A stretch of DNA of 64,000 nt from Nemertoderma westbladi. Its lineage: Eukaryota > Xenacoelomorpha > Nemertodermatida > Nemertodermatidae. This document shows, one piece after another, positions 32,369 to 43,606 of this stretch. The position numbers and the translations under genes were made by a program. The stretch's first letter is position 1. Every line of letters starts with the position of its first letter. The DNA lies in the NCBI GenBank assembly GCA_032718475.1, contig JAUCBJ010003313.1, positions 1 to 64,000 of the forward strand, in the 5' to 3' direction. A model generated the notes under the pieces. The model searched no databases. It was given only the letters and a program-made list of their open reading frames with translations, and was not told where the DNA came from.

Positions 32369-33359
32369 TTGAGTTTCAAGCAGTATATCAAAACCAAGCG
32401 CGCTCGGTTTGGAATTAAGTCATTCATTTTATGCGATGCAAATGGCTTCTTAATTCGTGCTCTATGTTACTACGGGAGTGAGTCCGCTTTACCACAGGTA
32501 GAAGCTGATCCAAAACTTTCAAAGAGCGAGAACGTTGTAGCGTTACTACTGTACTATTAGAGGAATCGGATATGTTCGGGAAGGGGTATACAGTTAATGT
32601 TGATAACTGGTACTGTAGTGTACGATTAGCCCGCTTTCTCCTTACCAAGGAAACTGGTTCGAGAGGAACTATTCGAGTAGTACAGTAGTACTGAAAGAGT
32701 TTAAACAAACTCAGATCTCTTCAAAGTTTAGTTATTGTGGCAATAAGTTATTGGCCATGAAATTTACAGACAAGAGAGATGTGTACATGGTTTCGACGGT
32801 TGATGATTCGTCTATGGTAACAAAGACCAGGTATGCAAAGAAGACTGGAGATCCAACAGAATTCGAGAAACCAACTGTAATAAATAACTATAACAAGTTT
32901 ATGGGAGGTGTCGATATACAATACTCAATTATAAAGTCATTCAATCCAGTTCGAAAATCGCATGCGTGGTTTAAGAAAGTTGGAATAAACATGATTGCTA
33001 GGTTGGTGGTAAACTCATTCTTGATCTATAAAAGGACGAATAATGGAAACCCAAAAGGAAATCTACAGTTACTTCTCTGTCTGAAGAAAGTTATAACAAT
33101 TCTGACAAATATGAAGTCAGATGGTCCGAAGCTTAGTCGGAAACGGTTGAAGCTTATCGATTCAGCATCAACATCATCAAAGCCCGTGCACGCCGTCACG
33201 TTCATCCCCCCAACGGATAAAGCCGCGAAACCACGTCGTCGATGCCGAGTTTGCTACGCGAATGGCAGGCGTATTCGGCTGACCCGCTTCCATTGCCCAA
33301 TGTGCCCTTCAAAGCCAAGCTTATGCCATGGGTGTATCGCCAAGTGGGACCACAAATGA
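32369..33359 (+). pseudogene. piggyBac transposase, N-terminally deleted and broken
   Basis: Frame 32369-32560 starts FKQYIKTKRARFGIKSFILC, equivalent to the FRQYIPSKPAKYGIKFW block of the intact protein at 15667. Frame 32751-33359 continues past a frameshift with NNYNKFMGGVDIQYS (third catalytic Asp region), VNSFLIY, and a C-terminal Cys-rich domain (CRVCYANG, CPMCPSKPSLCHGC). The first two catalytic aspartates are missing or out of frame, so it is non-functional. It is a different piggyBac lineage from the 15.7-kb gene. Confidence 0.88.
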
Positions 33360-33479
33360 ACAATAATAAGATAATTATAATTTCTATATAATTTCAATAA
33401 GAATAAATGGAAATTGTAAGTGCATCTACCATTATGTTTTTTGTAGTTTTTTTGGTTGGTTGGCATACCTTCTCAATTT

Positions 33480-34210
33480 TTGGCAGACAAACTGACAGAA
33501 AGGCGGACAAATATATATTGTAGATTTCGTCAAACGTAAAAACTGACATCAGAAATGAAATCACCGTCCAAGAAAACCCCCATAGCCAAAATTTCCGGTT
33601 GATCGTATGCGTTCTTAGTTTTTGACAGACAAACTGACAGACAGACAGACGGACAAACAGACAGTGTAGATTTCGTTAAACGTAAAAATTGACATCAGAA
33701 ATGAAATCACCGTCCAAGAAAACCCCATAGCCAAAATTTCCGGTTGATCGTATGCTTTCTTAATTTTTAACAGACAAACTGACAGAAAGACGGACAAACA
33801 GACAGTGTAGATTTCGTTAAACATAAAAACTGACATCAGAAATGAAACCACCGTCCTAGAAAACCCCCATAGCCAAAATTTCCGGTTGATCGTATGGTTT
33901 CTTAATTTTTGACAGACAAACTGACAGAAAGACGGACAAACAGACAAACAGACAGTGTAGATTTCGTTAAACATAAAAACTGACATCAGAAATGATACCA
34001 CCGTCCAAGAAAACCCCATAGCCAAAATTTCCGGTTGATCGTATGCTTTCTTAATTTTTGACAGACAAAATGACAGAAAGACGGACAAACAGACAAACAG
34101 ACAGTGTAGATTTCGATAAACGGAAAAACTGACATCAGAAATGGAATCGCCGATCTTTAAAACCCCAAAGCGAAAATTTCAGGATGACGATATGCTTACT
34201 TAGTTTTTAA
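33480..34210. repeat. Tandem repeat of about 150-180 bp inside the nested piggyBac
   Basis: About five units each contain ACAGACAAACTGACAGAAAG, GTAGATTTCGTTAAACATAA, AAACTGACATCAGAAATG and AAAATTTCCGGTTGATCGTA. CAGACAGACA-type stretches vary in length between units. It sits between the transposase end and the right terminus. Confidence 0.85.
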
Positions 34211-34301
34211 CAGACAAACAGACAAAGGCAGCTCTAATTTGTAAAAATTTTCAGCGCATTACTATATGTTATTTGGGAATATTCAGTACCTAAAGGGTTA
34301 A

Positions 34302-35358
34302 GATATCGTGGCACCCACCGATATACTTGAAAGACAAATTCTAGAATCAGTGGTTAACGTCCCCAGACAAGTTCTGGAATAAATCGGTGCTCATCCTAAA
34401 TATTAATTTAATATTTATTAAAATCTGTAAAATCCCGATCCTTTAAAACTTCTAGTCAAATAAGATATCGCAGTATTTACCGATATTCTTAGAAGGACTA
34501 TTCATAGAATTAAGGATCCTATGTCCCCAGACCTGCTCTGGAATCAAATTGTGTCAATTTAACATCAAATAATAAAATTCACGGGAATAAATTTAAATTC
34601 ATATTCGAATGAATTTCATAAATTGTCATTTTGTGCAATTTATAACATTCCCAAAATTCCAGTAATTAATAGATCATGGGAGCGGAGATTCATATTGAGT
34701 GTACTAGAGTGCGAGAATCTCCAACATATAGTCAATAGCCGATAAAATTTATAAAATCATGCATAAAGGGGATATTGACAATTAAAAAATTACTATTAAA
34801 TAACATCCCAGATCTGTATGCATGAGGATTGCCCTAATTCTACCGCTAGTTTTCCATAATGTCACCATGGCAACACCCACGCTAGAATTAGAAGCAAGTT
34901 AAAGGAACAATAAAAAGCTTGCCCCATTGCGTAGCATAAGAGTATACATAGCGCGCTATTAGTATCCAAGGATACATAGTAATAACGTGACATTCTGGAA
35001 GACACTGACTAACGGACAAATGGCATGCGTGTGTGCAGTAAGTAATGATTGTATGGAATTTGTGCGTTTATAGGTGAATGTTACTACTAAAGTGTGTTTA
35101 CAGTAGCTAATCGCAATTGTAAAGTAGCCCTAACTCTACCGAGATAACCTCAAGTGGATTCAAGCCTTTGGGACGGGCAGTGGTGGGACTTGTGCCGGTT
35201 ATCGTTGTCGTGCTGTTGCTACATGTTGGCGTAAACACTGCGACAACGGTACATCGGCGCTGAGAAACCCACTGTCCGGGGGCAAAGCCTAGTAGGCAGC
35301 GACGCCCGCTTGCCTAAATATTAACTCATATTGATATTAATAAACTCAGATAGCAGAT
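34302..35358. other. Sequence between piggyBac and the second gag-like gene
   Basis: A duplication of about 160 bp starts at 34301 and again at about 34462 (AGATATCG, CCGATAT, CCCCAGAC, TCTGGAAT). No coding domain was recognised. Confidence 0.5.
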
Positions 35359-36808
35359 ATGACGGAATTGATAGAAGATGACCTTGGTATTAGAGAGCGA
35401 TATACTCTACCTTACAAGCGTTTGTGGATAGCTTGATACGCGGTGAAGCCGATCCGACTATTACGGAGGACGATGGTCGTTATATCGAACCGCCGATGTC
35501 CCAAGAGCAACTTACGCGTGAATTGGACTATCGAAAATTAACCGCTCGCTATACGCATCATAATGGTACGTATATGGACTTCTTAACTACCGGCCATCCT
35601 ATCGATTTACATGATACGGACGATGTAGACACCGAAAGGGAAATGGTTCTATTTAAATATCATACCCAGCGGCGTCGTAACGATAAACCGAGAATAGATC
35701 ACGAAAATTCTATTCGTAACAGACTGGGAAGACGAACCAATATGTCTAGAATCTGAGGAGATTCAGCCTATCGCGCTCGGAACAGCGACAACGATTACAT
35801 CCTAGAATGGTATCAAGGTCCACAGTGTCTCACTGCGTACGATTATCGCCATGCCAACTATGTTTCTCGGCAACGTTGTCGGTTATGCGCATCGAGAGAC
35901 CATGTTACGCCCATGGACACCAACGATCCTCTGTTCCTATTTCCACGAGCAACCGTCGATGGAAATCTATTGTGCATATTGTCGGCTTTAATAATTTGCA
36001 CATTTTTGCTGTCTGCCCCCAATTTATGACTCAATGTCACCATTGTCAACTAAAGGGACATGCCAGTTTCGATTGCCCTTTTAATCACGATTTGGAAAGC
36101 GTAGATGAAATGATCACACTACGTTACATCAGAGCTTGGGAAGCGAACACTGATTTATATTGTGATTCGCGCCATCGCTATTATCCCGGACGCGCTTACG
36201 AAGGAGTTTATGCGTTACATCCTTATCTATTCGCTTCGGTTGAACAGAAATCACGCATATCAAGTTACGAGCTACTGAAGCGCGTCGGAGAATGTATTTC
36301 AACCAAATTCGTACGCAAATTTCTCAGGAGTGTTAATCCTAGCGACCTTCATTCCTATAACTTAATCAATCATATCCGTCAGGATCCGGACTATGGAGAA
36401 TTGTTTGTTAACTCACACCCTGAGTTACAGGAAGTATATCGACGGCCTTACGAATACCGAGCCCGCGAACGCGAGTTGGAAAGAACCATTAAACCAAGGA
36501 AGTTTCTAACTGCCTATGGTCCACCCACGGCCCTCGTTCAGACCACTCGTAAAGGACCCGTAAGAGCGGCTGTCTTGAAACGAGCTCTCAAAGCCGTTAG
36601 ACCCCTCTCCCCGGACGTTGATGTCAATCAACCCGGTACTTCGACCGGCGGATATACCGATCGCAATCCCATACCTTCTGATGCAATCATATTGCACCCT
36701 TCACCCAGGAGTTATAGCCCTCCTCGTAAAGTGGCTCGCCCCAAAGAGAAAAGGACTCTTGCTAGCTTTAAAAAACTGCGTAAACGCCGTCCGCGCAAGA
36801 AAGACTAA
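35359..36808 (+). pseudogene. Second gag-like protein of the LTR element, broken
   Basis: The likely start is ATG at 35359 (MTELIEDDLGIRERY). The reading then shifts near 35402 into a frame containing AFVDSLIRGEADP, hits a stop TGA at 35754-35756, and shifts again near 35972. The final frame, to 36808, carries a zinc knuckle CHHCQLKGHASFDC (C-x2-C-x4-H-x4-C, about 36033-36074), preceded by a C-x2-C pair (RCRLCASRD) in the adjoining frame. The C-terminus is very basic (KVARPKEKRTL, RKRRPRKKD). A CCHC knuckle and a basic tail suggest nucleic acid binding, as in gag nucleocapsid. The same ORF remnant precedes the LTR at 1189, so it belongs to this LTR family rather than to a chance insertion. 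Which lineage it comes from is not recognised. Confidence 0.6.
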
Positions 36809-36886
36809 CTGTTTAGAGTATTTTTATATTTTAGAAACTGTGATTTTGTATATTTTATAGACTTAAATCCCATTTTCTGGGAGCGG

Positions 36887-38069
36887 TGTAAAAGCTTTTG
36901 TGGGATAACTGATACGTTTGCCTTTGCTGGCCAGTTCCCCCCCAGTCGCTAGAATACTCTCAAAGGGATTTATAACTAAAATAGTGCAAGCTACCAGCTT
37001 ATTGGCTGATGTGCTGTACGGAGATATCTGGGCTCAGTTTAATCGGCCAACTAGCTTAGAGAGGTTGCCTTAGCCTTGCTGTTCGTGTCGGCCAATAGAA
37101 TTTGCGTAGGCGTTGATTTCGACCTATCCCAGCGCTACTGAACTGAATTTCCTATCTCTATGCTCATCCTCTGTGTTGAACGGGAGCTTCGTGGAATAAG
37201 GGTAGTTGGTATCTTCGTATAGAGCAGTAGTCACATGTTTCTGTTGTTGTGTTCCCATTTTTCGCCATAACACCGGCTTTTGGAACAACTCTAGTAAAAC
37301 TGCTTAGATTATAGAAAGTATAACTGTTACCGGCGGTGTTACCTCACTTAATTTAACTGCACTAATCATATTGTTTGTACTGCTATTTACCGTCAGTTAT
37401 TAATTGTATCGATTTGTTGATGAAATATTGTCATTTGGAGAATATTGATAAATCACCCAAATTTCCCAATTTCTTGATACACTACAGGTTAGAGAGACAG
37501 GCTATATATAACAATTGCGATTTATATCAATGTGGTGTGTATTGAATCTAATGTTATTTAGTAGACACTACCTGAGTCAATTGCTGTTCTCTTTATGTGT
37601 GATCAAATATACTGACGGTCGGCAGAATAGTGTGCATGATTGTGAGTGTGATGTGACTGGTAACAAAGCATTTCCTAAAGAATGCGACTTATACTTTAAT
37701 CATAAGCCTTATCGTTGCGTTTAGTATAAGTCCTAGCTCTGTTTAAATAGATAGAGCGCCACGTCCTAAAGGAACTGTTAATATTTCCCGAAAGTTAATA
37801 ATATCTGTCAGAGATTAATTATTAACGATCTATCGAATAATACAGTAAGTTTACACTGCAACCTTACACTGCAATAATAAAATCTAAGCATCCGAATTCA
37901 GCCTCCCGGGTGTAGATCCATCGGGTGAATGATCGCGCATGGGCTGGCTTCGGCTAATGTTTTGTTTATTAGCATAAAATATTGTCGTATGCTAAAGGTG
38001 TGTTAATTAACTAAAAGACATATAAATTTTGGCAGGTTAAACTGCTAAAGGTCTTCAAAAGCGCGAACA
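36887..38069 (+). repeat. 3' LTR
   Basis: 1183 bp, near-identical to 23751-24932, ending GCGAACA directly before the second CCATG target copy. Confidence 0.93.
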
Positions 38070-40195
38070 CCATGCCTTTCCCTTACGTATTCGAAGGTCC
38101 TCACCTGACTTCCGGATCCATGATCCCAGGTAACAGAAGTCGTCCACATGCTCAAGCATACCATCCTTTGAGCTTATGCTCATCCGATCAGAGACTTGCT
38201 GAGGACTTTCAAAGTTAACTGTCAGAATTTTGGTCTTTCTGGAGTTAATAAAAAGACCAACACTAGAAGCAGCATGTTCTAATGAGCTGAGGAGCCGCTG
38301 GGCTCCCTCTAATGATTCTGAGAGTACTCCTAAGTCATCAGCAAAGTCTAGATCAGTTAGGTACTTGGCAGCATTTCCTCGACTTCTGGAGCCAGTAGGT
38401 GGAGTTATCATCACCCCATCATCATTATGATGATCTAAGGACATGCGTAGAACATAGTCAACCACAATAATGAACAAGAATGGTGCAAGTGTGTCTCCTT
38501 GGAGGACGCCCCATAACACTTCAAATGGTTCTGTGTCACCGTCAACAGTAGACACAAATGTTGTCGAACCGTCGTATACTGATCTGATTGCTGCAATAAT
38601 TTCATCAGGAATCCCATATAATGAAAGTATGCTGAACATACGTGAGCGAGAGACTGAATCAAAGGCCTTGAAGAAGTCAACAAAGATAACAGCCAGATGC
38701 CTGTCTTTCTTTTTTGATAACTCTTCAATTATCCTTCTAAGTGCCAAAATTGGCTCCATGGTCCCACGACCTTTACGGAACCCATTCTGATTTCCACGTA
38801 GCAGTCTCTCAATGGGATCCCTGATGCGATTTAATAGAATTCTATTGTATAGTTTTGCAGCAATCGAGATCAATGAGATTCCCCGAAAAGAACCATAGAG
38901 TGTTAGGTTGCCCTTCTTGGGAACTGGCACCAACTTATTTGTTTTCATTTCTTGTGGGACTCTTGTTGTACGGTACATGTCTACTATGATGGGATAGATG
39001 AGCTTTAAACACTCAGGTATTTTAAAGACCTCAGGGGGAACACCATCTACTCCACTGGCACGATTGGTCTTAATGCTCTTTGCAGCAGCCTTCACTTCTG
39101 CAAAGGAGATATCGCCAATGGGAATATCTGGGAGTACAGACTCAGACACTTTTACTTCTATAAAGTTATCAGGCAATACCCTGTCATTATTGAGGAGCTT
39201 TTCAAAGTGGGCTTTCCAACCATTAAGGCGATCGGCTGGTGATTCAGCCTTAACCTTGGTGGTTGGTTGGCTTTTCTGCCCAGTAAGCAGATTGATCGAT
39301 TTCCATGCCTGGGATGATTGCCTGCTGTCGTCAGCATCATTGATGGCATCAACCTGTTGGTTTATTAGCTCCTGTAGATTAACAGAGTACTGCCTGTTCA
39401 GGGACCTAGATGCAGCTTTAACTGCATTCTTGGCCGCTGTAGTCTGTTTGAGTCGGGACTCTTTCTGCGCCTTATGAAGGTCATTTCGGCACTTCTGAAT
39501 TTTGTTGTCAGTCCAGGGGGCCCTTTTCCTGTTTCGAGGGTATACAGGAACTGTTTCTGCAGCTGCTAACTTAACTGCTTCTGTAAAGGCAGTATAGCCC
39601 TCACAGTGATCTGCCGCCTCAGAGGCAAGAGCCTCATACCTGTTGCTCAGCTGTAGTGTGAAGCTGGATCTCACACTTGGCTGTTGCAACAGAGAGGACC
39701 AGTCATGCCGTGGCAAGGCAGATTTCGTTGTTCTGCTAGCACGCAGACTAAGTCTTACCTTGGCCACAATAAGGCGGTGATCACTGGAGAAGGGTCGAAG
39801 TGTAAATGCATTACAGTCTTGTATAGAGCTCCTGTATTTCCTACGAAACAGAATATGGTCTATCTGGGACTTGTGACCACTGGGTCCACTATGAGTCCAT
39901 AGCTTTCCAGTTCGCTTCTTGAACTGGGTTCCAGCCGAAAACAATCCATTTCCAGAGATAAAATCCTGAAGATGGACAGAATTTCGGTTAACACTATTGC
40001 TATAGACCCAGGGCGATGTAGGTGATTGATGCAGACTTGCATTAAAGTCTCCCAGGAATGTTAAGAATGCATGCTGATCCACTCCATCAGTAGCTGCTTG
40101 TAGATTGTGGTAGAAATTTTCCACCTCCTCTACAGGGGCAACACTAGTTGGAGAGTAGCACACAATCAGAACTACCTTAGGAAACTTATAGGAAC
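38070..40195 (-). mobile_element. LINE-B, 5' half: endonuclease and reverse transcriptase
   Basis: Minus-strand frame 40163-38055 is open for 702 codons; its last codons run into the LTR. N-terminal part: an APE-type endonuclease, with FLGDFNASL (about residues 36-44) and FSSDHRLI, the usual catalytic Asp and terminal SDH motif. The start of the endonuclease is missing, because the copy is truncated near 40195 in AT-rich DNA. Middle: the reverse transcriptase palm, with IFVDFFKAFDSV (A), GVLQGDTLAPFLF (B) and LDFADDLGVL (C), all in one frame. The protein continues at 23739 on the other side of the LTR element. Non-LTR clade is unassigned; it is related to but distinct from LINE-A. Confidence 0.93.
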
Positions 40196-40465
40196 CTTAG
40201 CACATTTTAAAATGTAAACACTATAACACGTAAAAACAGTAAAGACAAAAAATAAACTAGAATGTAACTACAATACACTTATATTATTGACCTTTCTATA
40301 TTGATGAAGAATTACATTGCATCTAATTGAATATTAACTACTTTATTCTATTTAATAAATACAGGCCATTTATTATATAAAGTGTAATAAATCTACAAGT
40401 TTTCTATATATAAATTAGGCACAGATTTTATAAAATGAATTAATTCATTAAGTTAGGATAAGAGT
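40196..40465. other. AT-rich spacer
   Basis: No features; AT-rich sequence between the LINE-B 5' truncation and the next retroelement copy. Confidence 0.5.
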
Positions 40466-42158
40466 TCAGGGTCCATCGAATAGGTCACCCGGAGAGGGAC
40501 CGCCCGTCACCATAACAGACGCCACGTTGCCCACTAGAATGGCCACCTGAATCCGCTGTAGGAGGAAGCGGAGTGAGCGGGGTTCGTGGGTGAACGCGTG
40601 CATTCGGGAGCCAACCTCCCGGAGGAAGGCCGCAGTCTCCGGGCCGGGGCGGCCGAGGGTCTCAAAGGCCACAGGATGGAAAATGTGGAGGCCCTGCTGC
40701 TCCAGCTCGGCGTACGTCGCGCGTTTCCTCCGCTCTGCCTCCTCAGCTGTGCGCCCACCGGCGATGAGGGTCTGTTGGAGGTGGCTGGGGGCGAGGGGGT
40801 CGACTACCGTAGCGTCCCAAGTAAGGCTTTGTCCCCCGCTCCAAGGGGCGAGGCTCACCCCGTCCACTCGTTTCCCGTCGTTCCTGAAGAGACCCGGGGG
40901 TTCCAGGACTGATGGGATGTCGCAGCTGACCAGTGCCCGCCTCACCAAGTTGTTTATCATGGTGTGGCGGGGGTGCCGGCCCGCACTCCTCCGGCAGGAG
41001 AGGCCGTGAAGGCCGTCTGCGGCGACTGGACTACCGCAAAGGTCACAGGTGTGGGGTTCCACCACCTTGCACCCAAGCCGGGTGGCGATGGCGATCCGGA
41101 ACTGGGTGTTGGTTAGTTTCAGCCCCAACGAGGCGCAGGGGAGGGCATCGAGCCAGCAGCTCGCTGTGGGGTTGTCGACCGAGTTCAGCCGCGCGAGGTT
41201 CAGTTGCGATGCTGCGCGAAAGGATGCTGGCGAGGGACTCCTCGTGCACCGGGGCCATCCATGCGCGCTGGACAGGCACGGTGGGCAGCGCCTAACCGGC
41301 TGGAAGGGAGGTGTTGCGCACTGCGTGTGCCAACTCTACTGCTGGGCTAGGGGGGACCTCTGCAGACGGGTAAAGGCGGTTGGAAAGAGTAGCGCATGCA
41401 GCCGTGGAAGCCAAGAAGGCGGAGGGTGCGATCTGTGCTGCAGAACTCAGTCCTAGGCCGCCAACCCTTGCCGGGAGGCATGCCTGGGCCCAGGCGAGTC
41501 ATCAAAGTGGGTGTTGGCGACCTCCTGGAGTGTGCTACGCTGGACGCGATCAAAGTCCTGTAGTAGGGCCGGAAACCGGGAGCAGGGTGCCGTCCACAGG
41601 AAGTAGGTCAACCGCGGCATGGCAAATGAGTTCTTCAGGAGGAAGAACCCATGGTGGGCGTCGAGGAGCGGCAGGCGGCTAGCGAGAGTCAAGAGGTTTC
41701 CTACCTTGGAGGCGAGGCAGGACTCGATGGCGGAGTCTCCAATAGGCGCACCCAGCATCATCAGCTCGTCCAACGGCGGGTACTGGATGCCAGCGCAAAT
41801 GGTATCAAACTCCCGACGTATTTGGGCGCGTAACTCCTCCGTATCTGGCCCCAGGAAGAACACCTCACTCTTCCTGGGGTTTATTGTTAAACCGCACTTC
41901 CTCCCCCCCTCCTCGATCAACTGCGCCAAGTCCCACAGTACCACCTGGGAGTCGTCGGAGAGGTTCCCATCGTCCAGGAAACAGACGTTGAAGGCAGACT
42001 CCATTGTCTGGATGACGGGGTTGGCGGTGTCCCCCGAAGAGACGAGGGCCGTCAGTGTCCCCCTGCTGAACACCCTCGTCGGAGAGGATGGTGTCGTCGC
42101 CATGCATGAGGAAGGTCGCATCCCCATAGGCCGCGAGGGTGTAGTTGTATATGCCTAG
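40466..42158 (-). pseudogene. Ulp1-RT-type retroelement, copy A (RT palm to C-terminus)
   Basis: Minus-strand frames: 42127-41453 includes FLDDGNLSDDSQVVL (active site; FLDDG instead of YLDDG) and MMLGAPIGDSAIESC. Further frameshifts occur at about 41130-41450. 41128-40466 is open for 220 codons and includes a CCHC-like group (C-x2-C with GLHGLSC), DGKRVDG, and LTWDATVVDPLAPSHL, the same blocks as copies B and C. The 5' half (protease) is absent. Base composition is visibly GC-rich compared with the AT-rich flanks and with copies B and C, so this copy is from a separate lineage or a more recent arrival. Confidence 0.8.
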
Positions 42159-43379
42159 AATTATATTATTGATTTATAGTTAAGATTTAATTAAGTTAAG
42201 TTATAATTTATTAAGATTACAGATCTTAGGGCAATTTCTATCAATGTATTTCTTATTTAGCGGTTTATTTTTTTTTTTCAGTTTGGCCTACTGTTATTCG
42301 TGATAATCGAACAGAGGCGTATTTAAGTTTTGGTCAAGGAGTAGGATAAAATTCACTTTAAAAATGACGTTGAAAAACGGAAAGGTGGTAGGCCTACACA
42401 CCAAGGCGTACTATATACATATGTATATAGTACGCCTTGGTATACTCACATTAAAACAGATAATATGAAGGATGGCGATTAATGAAGGCATTAATTAGAA
42501 TTGGAAAGGAAATTGTGGATGTTAATATATTAATATATTAGTTACTAATATAGAAATATTGATAATACGTGAATGTGCATAACAAGGGAGAAAATTCGAG
42601 CGTAGCGAACAGTTTTTAAACAATGTTAAGATTTTGCGCATTTTATTCTACTTTTTATCCAATAATACTTTGATAATCTAATGACTTTATATTACAGGCC
42701 GGAATATTATAGTGGCTACACTTCTGCAGTAATATAATACTGTAGGAAATCGCTTTAGTGGTTTAGTACTCAAAAATTTCGCCCTCTTTTAGGCCTGTAA
42801 TTTCGCCCCCTAGAAACTTGCTGGTGGGCAATTTCCCCCCATTCCACCATGCCCCCCCTGCCCCCCTGCCCCCCCTGCCCCCCTGCCCCCCTGCCCCCCC
42901 CCCCTCTGGTCACCCCCTTCCCTTACGCCTATTGTTGACCCTTCTGTTGTCGTTATTAGAAATGTTTGAACACAAATAAGTCGATCAAGTATTGATGAAA
43001 TTGAAACAAACTTGGTACACATGTAGTCTATAAAAGGTTAAGAATATCCCTGCCATGTTTTGTGAAACCAGTTAATTCTAACCAAGATAGATTATACAAC
43101 AAATTAAGTTATCGAATATATATAAATTAATTTGAAATACAATATTGATATATATACCTCAAATATGTTTACTTATATTAAATATTAAATATGCAGATAA
43201 CTTAAGATGAACAACGATATAGTAAAACGAATTATCGCTCCATTTGCCATAGATTTGTTCATTCTAATTCCGGTTAAATTTCTTAACTGGATCTTAAAAC
43301 ATAAGATCAATTAATTATATACTCTTTTAACACATTTAACGTGTTAAGATGAATTTATTTCCTTTCAATATCTTCACAG
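42159..43379. other. Spacer with a palindrome and a C-rich tract
   Basis: A perfect 42-bp palindrome lies at 42400-42441. The C-rich tract at 42832-42906 (runs of 5 to 11 C) would form G-runs on the minus strand. No gene seen before the exon at 43380. Confidence 0.6.
42400..42441. repeat. Perfect 42-bp palindrome
   Basis: The arms ACCAAGGCGTACTATATACAT and its reverse complement meet without a spacer. The block CAAGGCGTACTATATA is also at 13372-13387, just outside LINE-A copy 1, so the arm is probably the end of a small inverted-repeat element. Confidence 0.85.
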
Positions 43380-43606
43380 GTCGCCTCCACAGTGCTACGT
43401 CGAAGGAACCAGTCGACCGCAGTGGCTCCCAATTGGCGTCACGTGATGGGTTTACTTCCCGCTAAACAAGATGAAATTCTCCAGGAAACGGAGAACCAAT
43501 CAGAGGCCGAAAAGGTTTCGCTATTGCAGCGGTTCAGTAAAGCTGCGCGGCTATTGGTTATTGTCCTTCGGTTTATAAGACCAGAAAAGGAGACAGACAA
43601 GTCAAG
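43380..43606 (+). CDS. CNBD gene, internal exon 1 in window
   Basis: Acceptor CTTCACAG ends at 43379 and donor GTACAC starts at 43607. The only open frame reads VASTVLRRRNQSTAVAPNWR through to FSKAARLLVIVLRFIRPEKE. The hydrophobic, basic helix LLVIVLRFIR is typical of the region ahead of the cyclic-nucleotide-binding domain in CNBD2-like proteins. The exon ends in phase 2 (AG of an Arg codon), and the next exon supplies the A. Upstream exons, including the start codon, were not found before 43380. Confidence 0.7.

Larger units (their letters stand above)
32106..34297 (+). mobile_element. piggyBac transposon nested in the LTR element, with TTAA target sites
   Basis: The left end CCCTTTAGGTACT (32106-32118) is repeated inverted at the right end (AGTACCTAAAGGG, 34285-34297), and TTAA flanks both (32102-32105 and 34298-34301). 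This is the exact piggyBac insertion format. The element is 2192 bp. Inside it are transposase fragments (32369-33359) and a tandem repeat region (about 33480-34210). A second inverted pair lies just inside the left end (about 32119-32190, GGATCACC and GGTGATCC). Confidence 0.92.
23751..38069 (+). mobile_element. LTR retrotransposon (BEL/Pao-type), complete insertion with two LTRs
   Basis: A 14.3-kb unit bounded by LTRs at 23751-24932 and 36887-38069, both starting TGTAAAAGC and ending GCGAACA, with a 5-bp target duplication CCATG on each side. The LTRs are nearly identical; I saw one 1-base insertion (about 37202) and one substitution (about 37922). Contents in order: leader with a tandem duplication (24933-27112), gag-protease frame (27113-30220), unidentified sequence with a nested piggyBac (30221-34301), and a gag-like gene next to the 3' LTR (35359-36808). 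No reverse transcriptase or complete integrase is present, so it could move only with enzymes from a related element. No clear primer-binding site was recognised after the 5' LTR. Confidence 0.92.

Noticed and set aside
33615-34088. 157-codon minus ORF with repeated CLSVC motifs
   Set aside because: Translation of the tandem repeat inside the nested piggyBac; repeats of a DNA unit, not a protein family.
40586-42158. Plus-strand ORFs of 100-179 codons over retroelement copy A
   Set aside because: Shadows arising from GC-rich antisense of the retroelement; no motifs.
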